From positions 7,991 to 71,990 of the forward strand of contig JAEZJW010000106.1 of NCBI GenBank assembly GCA_023415595.1: 64,000 nucleotides of DNA, read 5' to 3'. Source of the stretch: Bacillota bacterium. Its GTDB lineage: Bacteria; Bacillota; Clostridia; Lachnospirales; Lachnospiraceae. Numbering within the stretch: the first letter of the stretch is position 1; each line of letters opens with the position of its first letter. Below are positions 37,724 through 46,437 of the stretch, piece by piece. The position numbers and the translations under genes are program-made. The notes beneath the pieces are model-generated. The model did not search any database and was not told where the DNA came from. It saw only the letters and a list, made by a program, of their open reading frames with translations.

Positions 37724-38488
37724 ATGAGATTACACAATAAGATCAAAACTGCTGCCGCAGTGACATTAATGTCCCTAATGCTAATTACCTCAACCGCTCT
37801 TGCTGCTGATTATAAGGTAGTGCCGAATGACACGCTCTACTCGATCAGCCGCCTGTTCAGCACTACATCCACTAAGCTGATGGCAGACAATAATCTCACC
37901 AACGCTACGATATACCCCGGACAGATCATCGATGTACCTGCAACGGTTTATACCGTGAAGTCAGGGGATACCCTTTACCAGATTGCACAGAGAAACGGCA
38001 TCTCATTCTATAACCTGAAAAAGGCTAATAATGAATGGGACAACCTGATCTATCCAGGGCAGAAATTACTTCTTCCGGGAGTAAAGCCCTCCGAAGCAAC
38101 AACCAAGGAAGCCGTAATCCCTTACACCAACGCTGAGGTTGACTTGCTTGCAAGACTGATCTCTGCCGAAGCCAAGGGTGAACCCTACGAAGCCATGGTT
38201 GCGGTAGGCGGCGTAGTTGTAAACCGTGTACAGAGCTCTGCATGGCCGAATACGATTACTGACGTAATCAATCATGTATCCGGCGGGTATTATCAGTTCA
38301 CACCGGTGAAGAGTGGCGCCATCAAGAATCCCGCTACTGCGGATGCGACTCGTGCGGCCAAGGAAGTCCTCTATGGTGCAGATACTAGTAAGGGTGCACT
38401 ATTCTTCTTCGACAAGACCTCCACGAACCAGTGGCTGTGGTCTAAGCCCATCACTGCGAGAATAGGTAATATGGTATTCGCAAAATAA
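37724..38488 (+). CDS. LysM-SleB spore cortex-lytic/cell wall hydrolase
   Basis: This exported protein has a signal peptide (cleavage after TSTALAA, about residue 27), two LysM modules (about 29-72, YKVVPNDTLYSISRLF; and 76-120, YTVKSGDTLYQIAQRNG) and a C-terminal hydrolase_2/SleB domain (about 135-254). That domain carries the catalytic Glu in LISAEAKGEPYEAMVAVG and the GYYQF and FFFDK segments. SleB enzymes are lytic transglycosylases for spore cortex; LysM-SleB proteins also act in vegetative walls. AAGGAG five bases before ATG 37724 sets the start. It stands alone with a terminator downstream. Confidence 0.93.
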   Translation: MRLHNKIKTAAAVTLMSLMLITSTALAADYKVVPNDTLYSISRLFSTTSTKLMADNNLTNATIYPGQIIDVPATVYTVKSGDTLYQIAQRNGISFYNLKKANNEWDNLIYPGQKLLLPGVKPSEATTKEAVIPYTNAEVDLLARLISAEAKGEPYEAMVAVGGVVVNRVQSSAWPNTITDVINHVSGGYYQFTPVKSGAIKNPATADATRAAKEVLYGADTSKGALFFFDKTSTNQWLWSKPITARIGNMVFAK

Positions 38489-38542
38489 TTGCCCTAGAAT
38501 CCTATACAAGCATTCATTCGCTGAAGAAAATATAAATGAATA

Positions 38543-38601
38543 AAAAATAGCCCTTGAACCGTCAGGAAGCATCAGCTTCCGGACTGATCCGGGGCTATTT
38601 T
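38543..38601 (+). terminator. Terminator after the LysM-SleB gene
   Basis: AAAATAGCCC (38544-38553) and GGGCTATTTT (38592-38601) flank a second inner stem, GGAAGC/GCTTCC (38564-38581). It is shared with the convergent phospholipase gene. Confidence 0.8.
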
Positions 38602-38670
38602 AATGTTCGGTTGTGCTGCTAAATATTCAGCAGGAACCATATGTATTCTGAGTTACCTGGACGTTCACAT

Positions 38671-39285
38671 TCAAACAAACAAGCTTGATTTTAAGTCCAC
38701 TTCGCCATCATGCCTATTCAGATGGAACGTCAGCTCGAAGATACCAAGGATGGCATCCACCACCTTATGACATAGGTAATGAATATACTGGATATCAATC
38801 TTCACTTCCTTTAGTGCCTTGCGATATTCCCTATGAGTTCTCAGAATGAAGCGTTCTATCTCCTCAATACTATGTGAAACACCATACTTCTCTCTGTTTC
38901 TTAGGGCTGCTTCATGATGATTATAGGCTTTCATCATGTGCTTCAGCTCTTTCTCATAGGTAATATGTTCTGTCATCGATCCGGTAAATTCAAGATTGTG
39001 CGGATAGGTGCAGTAATCAGCCAGGTAATGGGTGATCACACCCAGATGTCTGGCATAATAGCCACTGATTCCCTTATTCACATCATAATCTACGGTTACT
39101 TTTCTGATCTCTTCAATCAGTATGCCAAAGGTTTCGTCAATTGTATGTTTCTTCGTTAAGAAGGACGGCTTCAGGTCGGGCAGAATGCTTCCGAGGTAGA
39201 AGGCCTTCTTATGCTCGCTCAGATCCTGCATCTTCATATTTGTAAGAAGAAGCTTCGCGAGTGATAAATGTGATTTCTTTCTCAA
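38671..39285 (-). CDS. Zinc-dependent phospholipase C family protein
   Basis: This 204-residue all-helical protein belongs to the Zn_dep_PLPC family, with the metal-ligand pattern seen as HLSLAKLL near the N-terminus, YLGSILPDLKPSF, ARHLGVITHYLADYCTYPH and the later YNHHEAALRNR. There is no signal peptide, unlike the secreted clostridial alpha-toxin, so it belongs to the cytoplasmic/unknown-function branch common in Lachnospiraceae. Translation starts at TTG 39283-39285, six bases after AGGAGG. It is divergent from the CNNM gene across a 392-bp gap. Confidence 0.82.
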   Translation of the reverse strand: MRKKSHLSLAKLLLTNMKMQDLSEHKKAFYLGSILPDLKPSFLTKKHTIDETFGILIEEIRKVTVDYDVNKGISGYYARHLGVITHYLADYCTYPHNLEFTGSMTEHITYEKELKHMMKAYNHHEAALRNREKYGVSHSIEEIERFILRTHREYRKALKEVKIDIQYIHYLCHKVVDAILGIFELTFHLNRHDGEVDLKSSLFV

Positions 39286-39596
39286 TCTTTCCTCCTGGTG
39301 GTATAGGAGGCAAGTTCAGAGTATCTTGTTACTTTTCACCTGCCATTTTAGACAGAACCGGGGAAGTACTGTCTGAATATTATGCTACGGGCAAAATCAT
39401 ACACCTAAATGGATGGATTCACAATAGTATTTATTCATACTTCTTCTAGCATTATTTTAAGGATACGGGATAGGAAGGCCGTAAAATGCCGCAAAAACGG
39501 GCACATCCGCTTGCTGCTTCGGAAAGATTGATCATGAATATATTTATAAATAATGCGTAAACAAATGCGAAATAATTATAAAATAATGCCAGAATC

Positions 39597-39625
39597 TTGA
39601 CATGACCATTGTATTCCTGTAAGAT
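39597..39625 (+). promoter_or_regulatory. Promoter of the CNNM/CorC gene (392-bp gap)
   Basis: A perfect TTGACA (39597-39602), 17-bp spacer and TAAGAT (39620-39625) end 52 bp before the TTG start. The remainder of 39286-39677 is A+T-rich with no gene recognised. Confidence 0.75.
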
Positions 39626-39677
39626 TATTGATATATTTTGACTTAACGTATGATTGAAATCTTTAGGAGATGATTAA

Positions 39678-40958
39678 TTGGATCCCAGTGATGCCGTGCA
39701 ACCGATAATATTGTTTCTGCTTTTATTAGCTTCTGCCTTTTTCTCAGGATCAGAAACTGCCTTAACCACCGTGAACAAGCTCCGTATGCGTACCCTTGCG
39801 GACGATGATGTACGGGGAGCCAGGACAGTACTTAAGCTGATTGACGATCCGGGAAAGATGCTTAGCGCCATATTGATCGGTAATAACATCGTTAATATAT
39901 CTGCTTCTGCTATCGCGACTACGATGGCAATTAAGTTTTGGAGCAACGAATGGATCGGACTCGTGACCGGTGTCCTTACGTTGCTGATCCTTATCTTCGG
40001 AGAGATCACACCGAAATCTATCTCTACGATCTATGCTGAGAAGATTTCCTTAAGAGTAGCCGGAATTATTTATCTCATTACCAGACTTCTGACCCCTGTG
40101 ATCTTCATCATAAACAAGCTGTGTATCGGACTGATGCTGTTATTCCGGGTTGACCCGAAGGCTAAGACAACAGCCATTACAGAGAATGAGCTCCGTACGA
40201 TTCTGGATTTTTCCCATGAGGAGGGTGTCATCGAGAGCGAAGAACGCCGGATGATTACTAATGTGGTGGATTTCGGTGATTCCTTAGCTAAGGACGTCAT
40301 GGTGCCCCGGATCGATATGGCTTTTGCCAGCGCTGACCTTACCTATGAGGAGCTGGTTCAGTCCTTTGCAGAGGATAAGTACACCAGAATGCCTGTTTAT
40401 TCAGAAACCAGGGATAATGTCATCGGAATCGTAAACCTCAAGGATGTGTTCTTCTATAACGGAGATAAAGAGGATTTTCATATTACCGATATCATGCGTG
40501 ATCCTTACTTCACCTTCGAATTCAAGAAAACCTCCGAGCTTCTGATTGAGATGAGGCGCAATTCCATCTCGCTGGCCATCGTGCTGGATGAGTATGGCGC
40601 TACCGCAGGATTAATCACCATTGAGGATCTTCTGGAGGAAATCGTCGGTGAGATCAGAGATGAATACGATGATGATGAGGAAGACAGTATCCAGGCTGTG
40701 TCCGATCATGAATTTATCGTGGATGGTAATACGAAGCTGGATGACCTCAATGAAGCACTCGGCCTTGATTTAGAATCCGATGATTACGACTCCATCGCAG
40801 GCCATATCATTTATCATCTGGACCATCTTCCCGAGGAGGGTGAGGCCGTAACTGATCAGGATGCGGTGTTTACAGTAGCAGCCGTGGATAAGAACCGAAT
40901 CGATAAGGTCCATATCCTTATGAAGACTGCCGATGATGATAAGAAAGCGGATGAATAA
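39678..40958 (+). CDS. CNNM/CorC family transporter (hemolysin-like)
   Basis: The DUF21/CNNM membrane domain (about residues 1-185, three to four helices, FFSGSETALTTVNK with the family's Ser/Glu signature) is followed by a CBS pair (about 200-325, VMVPRIDMAFASAD, RMPVYSETRDNVIGIVNLKD) and a C-terminal CorC_HlyC domain (about 335-420). CNNM/CorB proteins move Mg2+, or Na+ in exchange, and the CBS pair senses Mg-ATP. Older databases call them hemolysin-like. The start is TTG 39678, with AGGAG seven bases upstream. It is a single-gene unit. Confidence 0.93.
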   Translation: MDPSDAVQPIILFLLLLASAFFSGSETALTTVNKLRMRTLADDDVRGARTVLKLIDDPGKMLSAILIGNNIVNISASAIATTMAIKFWSNEWIGLVTGVLTLLILIFGEITPKSISTIYAEKISLRVAGIIYLITRLLTPVIFIINKLCIGLMLLFRVDPKAKTTAITENELRTILDFSHEEGVIESEERRMITNVVDFGDSLAKDVMVPRIDMAFASADLTYEELVQSFAEDKYTRMPVYSETRDNVIGIVNLKDVFFYNGDKEDFHITDIMRDPYFTFEFKKTSELLIEMRRNSISLAIVLDEYGATAGLITIEDLLEEIVGEIRDEYDDDEEDSIQAVSDHEFIVDGNTKLDDLNEALGLDLESDDYDSIAGHIIYHLDHLPEEGEAVTDQDAVFTVAAVDKNRIDKVHILMKTADDDKKADE

Positions 40959-40996
40959 TCATAGCCTTTCGGTTAAAAATAATGATATAGTATAGC

Positions 40997-41028
40997 AAGC
41001 CCTGCCTTTAGAAAGACAGGGCTTTAGT
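40997..41028 (+). terminator. Terminator of the CNNM/CorC gene
   Basis: AAGCCCTG (40997-41004) pairs with CAGGGCTT (41017-41024) around a short loop, followed by TTA. Confidence 0.75.
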
Positions 41029-41120
41029 ATTCTGGTAGCTAATTGTCTGATGTCATCAATTCTAATCATAAAGTTCTACAGTATGAAATAAAATTTCTTT
41101 GTAAAAAGGATAAAAATAGA

Positions 41121-41174
41121 TTGACAAATCAGCATAAATTGTATACAATCTAAATATATCAATTGTATAAAATT
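41121..41174 (+). promoter_or_regulatory. Promoter and MarR/OhrR-like operator of the peroxidase gene
   Basis: TTGACA (41121-41126), 17 bp and TACAAT (41144-41149) form a strong promoter. The perfect palindrome ATTGTATACAAT (41138-41149) covers the -10, and a second half-like AATTGTATAAAATT follows at 41161-41174. The TTGTATACAA core resembles operators of OhrR/MarR-type peroxide sensors, which suits the gene product. Confidence 0.7.
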
Positions 41175-41237
41175 TATTTGTATATGATCTATATAGCGAT
41201 AGATGCTAAGATAATAATATAATAGGAGGAAGCAAAT

Positions 41238-41783
41238 ATGAAAGTTTATGATTTTAAAGTGAAGGATCGGAATGGAAAGGAAGTCAGCCTGGCTGACTAC
41301 GAAGGGAAAGTATTATTGATTATTAACTCCGCCACTGCCTGCGGATTCACACCCCAATATGAGGTCTTGAAGAAATTATACGATGATTATGCCGGACAGG
41401 GCTTAGAAATCCTTGATTTCCCCTGTAATCAGTTCCATAACCAGGCTCCGGGGACCGATGATGAGATCCACAGTTTCTGTGAGACCAAATTCGGCGTGAA
41501 GTTCCCCATCTTCTCCAAGCTTGAAGTGAATGGTGAGAACGCTCATCCCCTGTACAAGTACCTAACCGGTCAGAAAGGTTTCTCCGGTTTTAATCCTGAG
41601 CACCCTCTGGCATCAAAACTGGATGAGATACTTTCCAAGGAGGTTCCGGACTACAAGAATACCTCAGATATCAAGTGGAACTTCACGAAGTTCTTAATTG
41701 ATAAGAATGGGAATGTCGTAGAACGGTTCGAGCCAACCGTGGACTTAAATGTCGTGGAGAGCAGGGTAAAAGAATTACTATAA
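41238..41783 (+). CDS. Glutathione peroxidase family protein (thiol peroxidase)
   Basis: This GPx-fold protein of 181 residues reduces peroxides. The catalytic residue is Cys35 (NSATACGFTPQY) rather than selenocysteine, with the Gln of DFPCNQFHNQAPG and the Trp/Asn of IKWNFTKFLID completing the active site. Bacterial Cys-GPx enzymes usually run on thioredoxin rather than glutathione, using a second Cys (here in DFPCNQF). AGGAGG precedes ATG 41238. The promoter overlaps a palindrome like those bound by OhrR/MarR sensors, so induction by organic peroxide is likely (inference). Confidence 0.95.
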   Translation: MKVYDFKVKDRNGKEVSLADYEGKVLLIINSATACGFTPQYEVLKKLYDDYAGQGLEILDFPCNQFHNQAPGTDDEIHSFCETKFGVKFPIFSKLEVNGENAHPLYKYLTGQKGFSGFNPEHPLASKLDEILSKEVPDYKNTSDIKWNFTKFLIDKNGNVVERFEPTVDLNVVESRVKELL

Positions 41784-41799
41784 ATTCCTGAAACCACTC

Positions 41800-41865
41800 G
41801 GGATTAAGGCAATGGTGCCTAATCCCGTTTGAATATAAAGAGCGCCTTAGGGCGCTCTTATTTGT
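41800..41865 (+). terminator. Tandem hairpins after the peroxidase gene
   Basis: CGGGATTAAGGC/GCCTAATCCCG (41800-41827) is followed by AGAGCGCC/GGCGCTCT (41839-41858) with TTATTTGTT. The second stem has the typical form of a Rho-independent terminator. Confidence 0.8.
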
Positions 41866-41924
41866 TGTTCTCTTATTCATGAATTTAGCATGGATAATTC
41901 CCATACAGGCATTATTTCTTATGA

Positions 41925-42365
41925 CTAATCCAGCTTCTCGAGTATCTCCTGATACAGGGCTTCTGTTCTGGCCCTGTCCTTATAATTAATGATAACATAG
42001 AAATCATTCACCTTAATATACAGATAGGGGCCTTCCTCTGAAGTAAGGTATAATCTGCATAGACCCAAATCCTCCAGCTTAAAATCCCCCTTCTTCACTT
42101 CCCTTATTGCTGCCCCTCTGGTCTTCTCCAGGATCTCAGGTAAGGTATCCTTAAGCTCTACGGAGGATACTGAACTCAGTTCATAGATTCCGTTGTGCAT
42201 GCCCATGACTTCAACGGTTGTGTCGGTTACAACAATCTCTGTATCCACCTTAAAATTCTTATTCATATAGATAAAATACACCGCTGCAGCTATTATAACG
42301 GCACTCCCGATCAACACTGCTGCTATAATGGAATTCTTCTTTCTCTTCTGTCCTCCGGCTCTCAT
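41925..42365 (-). CDS. Uncharacterised membrane-anchored protein
   Basis: This 146-residue protein has a basic N-terminus (MRAGGQKRKK), one TM helix (about residues 12-33, SIIAAVLIGSAVIIAAAVYFIY) and a small extracytoplasmic domain with the strands VDTEIVVTDTTVEVMG and YLYIKVNDFYVIINYKD. GGAGG lies a few bases before ATG 42363-42365; the in-frame ATG at 42377 overlaps that ribosome site and is unlikely. No family recognised. The beta-rich tail resembles small lipid- or protein-binding domains, but I cannot assign one. Confidence 0.65.
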   Translation of the reverse strand: MRAGGQKRKKNSIIAAVLIGSAVIIAAAVYFIYMNKNFKVDTEIVVTDTTVEVMGMHNGIYELSSVSSVELKDTLPEILEKTRGAAIREVKKGDFKLEDLGLCRLYLTSEEGPYLYIKVNDFYVIINYKDRARTEALYQEILEKLD

Positions 42366-42426
42366 AGTCCCCTCCACGATAATCCATTAAAACCTATCCC
42401 AATCATAACAGAGGGTAATCATTAGT

Positions 42427-42498
42427 TCAAGTGTTTAGGTGGATATCTTCAAATGAGTTCCAATCAACTGTACAAAATGGTACGTCTTTGTTTACCAT
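42427..42498 (-). CDS. 23-residue small ORF with an ideal ribosome site
   Basis: GGGAGG (complement of 42506-42511) is seven bases before ATG 42496-42498, and the frame runs to TGA at 42427-42429. The peptide is MVNKDVPFCTVDWNSFEDIH plus three residues. It lies 61 bp past the end of the split secreted-protein gene, on the same strand. It has no signal or TM segment. It could be a real small protein or the remnant of a larger gene. The ribosome site is the main argument for it. Confidence 0.4.
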   Translation of the reverse strand: MVNKDVPFCTVDWNSFEDIHLNT

Positions 42499-42559
42499 GA
42501 AATTTCCTCCCTATTAAATAAAGATATCTATATCTATGGAACAAAACTATAAATTACGC

Positions 42560-44401
42560 CTAATTAATGATGTAGGTTACATAATCGTCGCGGACAGATT
42601 TATTACTATGGCAAACCATAAAGTCACCTTTTTCAAATTCAAATATCGTGGATGGATCTCGTCTTCCATTGTCGCTTACCTTTCCACTTACCGCGCCTTC
42701 CATATCCCACATGGAGCAATATCCATTGGATGCATTGGCTATATTGAGGTAGCTCAGGTTCTTTGAACTTCCCCTGGTTGTATAGATATCAAAATTAATA
42801 ATCAGGTACCCACCGGTTAGCCAGAATGACTCATGACTGGACACACCATACTTAGCAGCATATCCGTATACGTCAAAGCCTTTTTCTACAATTTTTATTT
42901 CTGCCGGCAAAAAATACTCCGCATAATAGGTCTGCATTCGGTTTACGATGTCTGTATCCGTGATGCCGGCCGATTGGATCTTCTCATATTGATCACCGGC
43001 TTTTAGATTCAGAAGATAATCTGTATTCACATAGGTCATTAGTGGCGAGCCCATTCTGATCGTAGCGTAAGTGAACAGATCTCCTTTCTGCCATCCATAC
43101 TTACCCACATCTATTTTCTTAATATCCGCCATCATCTTCAGCTGCTTATCCGGAATAGCCAGATACTGATCACCGCACCGGTACTTTTTGATGTTGGTCT
43201 GGTCTAATGAACTCCCTACCTTAACAAGGGTATGGCTTTTATTATTGAAGTACTCGTTATAGTAAACATCAACCTCGCGCCTGTTTTTTCCCTTAGCATC
43301 CACAAAATAAAATCTCGGCTTTATGATAACACTGTCCCCGGAGGAAAAGGCATTTCCTATTGTGTTTACTTTAAATTTCACCGCATAGCCCGTCTTAAGT
43401 ACCCCAACATTATCAATTTTCGGGTGTGAGCCGTTCACTAACGGAATCGTAAATCTCTCGCACCTGCCTGTTACATTGCCGTACTGGTCATTAAGTCCAA
43501 CAGCATAGTCGTAAGCATATCCTTCATTATATTTTGCACTCTTGATACCGCTTGGATAACCTTCATTCAATTTGAGCCTTGCTGAGTCCGTCTTTACCCT
43601 AAATACGGTCTCCCAGGTCGGGTAATCAGTAACATCATAAAGAGTAAGACCGTATATTCTGCCGGAAACTTGTACCCTGACCGTATCTGTTGCCACATAA
43701 TTTGACCGGTTTATATTTGCATAAACCTGAGTCTTTGAAAGCTGGTCCTCCGTGTTCACACCATTTACCGCAACCGTCCGGAAATCAACAGTATAAATCC
43801 CCTCATCCACCCACATAGGAAGATAAAAGGTCGGCGTGCTATGTCCAAATCTCATCCAAGTGTTTTTTGTAATATACTCATCCTTACCCGATGAATTCCG
43901 ATAGAAAACATCAAACGGGAATTTCACCTCATTACGGTAAATGTTATTATACTTGGCTATATACGATACCGTATTGTCTCGTATCCCCCAAGCAAAATCC
44001 CTGGTTAAGTAACCGGAGCTGTATAAATGTTCACCGTAATTACTAATATCAACCGTAAAGTCAGAAAGATTACTGTCCGGATCTAAAACCAGCTGAACAC
44101 AATCCCTATCTACATCAAGAACCTGCACATAAGGATCATTGCTCGTGATATCGGTCGCCGTATTTGCTGTCGTAATACTGGCATCACAGATGACAGGAGT
44201 ATGTACAGTAACAGAATTAAGTCCCTGTATCTGAAAACTCTTCGAACCGCCCATCGAGTTAACTGCGGAGGGATGGTTTTTATATATTAAGGTTCCTGAA
44301 GACGGGTACACATCATTTAAAAGAGTTGCCTCAATAACCTGATCCGGCCGGTAAAAAACATCCCTGCCTGACAGTCCAACATCATCATTCAATGCCATCA
44401 T
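42560..44401 (-). pseudogene. C-terminal half of a ~1290-residue secreted protein, after an in-frame TGA
   Basis: This 613-codon frame continues in register with the upstream gene: GCTGTCCTGGAT-TGA-GGA and 12 more sense codons lead into ATG 44399-44401, which has no ribosome site. The protein has no signal peptide and is beta-rich and extracellular in character (TVDISNYGEHLYSSGYLTRD, FGHSTPTFYLPMWVDEGIYT, many Tyr/Asn/Asp). It makes sense only as the C-terminal half of the upstream secreted protein. It may be similar to large secreted proteins of unknown function in Clostridia, but I do not assign a family with confidence. It could be expressed by stop-codon readthrough, or be dead sequence if the TGA is real and not suppressed. 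Confidence 0.75.
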
Positions 44402-44437
44402 ATTGGTTAGAGAAGGAGCTTCCTTCGTATAAGTTCC

Positions 44438-46435
44438 TCAATCCAGGACAGCCGCACCACCAAAGGAGAGATAATCATTAATGACCTTTATCTCTTCCGT
44501 CATTGTATTTGCCTCATAGGTGAAGTCTTGAGCCGGTATCGTAGGCTTCACTCCTTCTTCAGAGAGTTCCTCCGGCGCAAGCATGATGATGAAGCCGGAA
44601 GCTGTCTGCGGTGGATCAATGATATGGTTGTTCTCATTCCCCCGATGATTAATTGAAACGGACGGCGGAGAATAATGTCGGTAATCCGGATACATGGTAC
44701 AGGACCCTCCTGGGAGCGCCTTATTATATATGACTGCTCTGTCAAGGGTATAATAATTAAACTGAGTAATCTCCCAGTAAGCACAAGCCCTCTTTACTGA
44801 TATTGTCTGTGTAACCGGTACCGTTTCCGTTATTGTCTTCGTATCATCCTTCGCATCAGTCCAGGTAAGACTATAATTCTTCTGCACAGTGACCGAATAG
44901 GTCCTCTCAACCACCCTTTTCGTAAAGGCATAGGAAAGATTATATTCCGTTCCCCGCACCTGAGTATATAAGCTTTCCGTGGTCGGTATTCCCTGGAGTA
45001 CATTGAAACGCTCCTGTCCACGTAGATCTGCTCTTATCTCTCCCACATTGGAGAAGTTACTTAAGGGTTTATTCTCATAACCTCCCTCTGGATACTCATA
45101 TGGAGGAGGGGTAGGTTTAGGGGTAGGGGCGGCAAACTCGTCTGTGTAATGTAAATATATATTTATGCCGCCTTTAGCTACGATAACACTTGTACCTAGA
45201 ATCGTATTCTTCGTTGTCCCATTTACACCAACAGACATGCTTGTCACCCCGTCAAGAGATGTGCCTGCTTTTATCGCAGTAATATTAAAGCCAATCAACT
45301 CATATTTATCATAAGTTTTTGATAGCTCCGTTTCACATTTTGTATGCATATCACTAATACTGATTTTATCTCCTACAGAACCCTCCACGTCTGCAACATA
45401 CTTACTTTTACCACCGTTATACGTATAGTATAATTTGTTGGTTATAGTTCCCACCTCAATGACTTTATCATAAACAATGTGAACCTCAAGTCCTCCCAGC
45501 GGAACCTTCGTCTTACCACTCGCTGCTATAACCGTATTATATATATAATCCTCACTTCCTTTAATATTTCTTGCTCCCGCTATTTCGCCTCCAGATCTCT
45601 TTTTTATATAATAGCCAGTCAAACCATATTCTTTTCCGGATGGGCTTTTACTGGTCTTTTCTACTGCATTCGCAAATTTAACTGTTGCATTAATATATTC
45701 GTCACCAAGCTGCCTAATATATTCCGGATTGCTATCCGGATAATCATAGTAGAGATAATTATGCTGTTTACCAGGTGCAAAGGTTATTTCGCAATTGTAA
45801 TATTTCTCAAAACCCCTTAAGCTATCTGTTCCCCACTCCTCAGCATTCATCATCTCCTGCCAGGTGGTAATGCCGCCATTTTTACCTTTTCTGATTGTTT
45901 TAGAGCCATCATCATTTAAGTAATATGATTGAAATATTGCATTCAGATATATTTTCTTCCCCTTGGTGATACTACGAAGTTTATAACCTACCTCACGATT
46001 AACTTCTTCTGCTTTAAATGTGAATCTTGTTGTTGTATATCCTTGAGCATCTGTACCCAGATCTTCTTTTCTGTCTTCAGTAATTGGTATTATCCCTATA
46101 TTCTGTGTCGCAGCCGGACCAGAATAACCCTTTGTATAAACTATATTATTTTGGTAACTCTCACTTACACCAAATCCTATCGTCTGATACCTTATTCTTG
46201 TGCCGGAACTTGCCGCCTTACTTCTCGCCACTATTACAATATCACCATTTGACATGGTAACCTTCATATTCTCTATATCTACCGATGATTCAGAATCGTT
46301 AACAACATCCCACTCTTCTTCTGCAGCAATAGCAACACAAAACAAATCACTTGAATAAGTCATTATTATTAGTGCCAGTATTGCTACTGGCACTAATAAT
46401 CTTTTCATAAAACTTAAACTGGCGTTTCCTGTCAT
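44438..46435 (-). CDS. Secreted beta-rich protein, N-terminal half (ends at in-frame TGA)
   Basis: The signal peptide (MKRLLVPVAILALIIMTYSS then LFCVAIAAEE) is followed by a 600-residue beta-rich region with GTRIRYQTIGFGVS (about residues 78-91), a repeat-like module with VIYDKVIEVGTITNKLYYTY and a Pro-rich hinge (APTPKPTPPPYEYPEGGYEN). It stops at TGA 44438-44440, but the same frame stays open for another 613 codons, so the ancestral protein was about 1290 residues. It starts two bases after the stop of the SLH-like gene (TAGTAATG), so the two are coupled. The role is presumably cell-surface; the exact family is not certain. Confidence 0.75.
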   Translation of the reverse strand: MTGNASLSFMKRLLVPVAILALIIMTYSSDLFCVAIAAEEEWDVVNDSESSVDIENMKVTMSNGDIVIVARSKAASSGTRIRYQTIGFGVSESYQNNIVYTKGYSGPAATQNIGIIPITEDRKEDLGTDAQGYTTTRFTFKAEEVNREVGYKLRSITKGKKIYLNAIFQSYYLNDDGSKTIRKGKNGGITTWQEMMNAEEWGTDSLRGFEKYYNCEITFAPGKQHNYLYYDYPDSNPEYIRQLGDEYINATVKFANAVEKTSKSPSGKEYGLTGYYIKKRSGGEIAGARNIKGSEDYIYNTVIAASGKTKVPLGGLEVHIVYDKVIEVGTITNKLYYTYNGGKSKYVADVEGSVGDKISISDMHTKCETELSKTYDKYELIGFNITAIKAGTSLDGVTSMSVGVNGTTKNTILGTSVIVAKGGINIYLHYTDEFAAPTPKPTPPPYEYPEGGYENKPLSNFSNVGEIRADLRGQERFNVLQGIPTTESLYTQVRGTEYNLSYAFTKRVVERTYSVTVQKNYSLTWTDAKDDTKTITETVPVTQTISVKRACAYWEITQFNYYTLDRAVIYNKALPGGSCTMYPDYRHYSPPSVSINHRGNENNHIIDPPQTASGFIIMLAPEELSEEGVKPTIPAQDFTYEANTMTEEIKVINDYLSFGGAAVLD

Positions 46436-46437
46436 TA

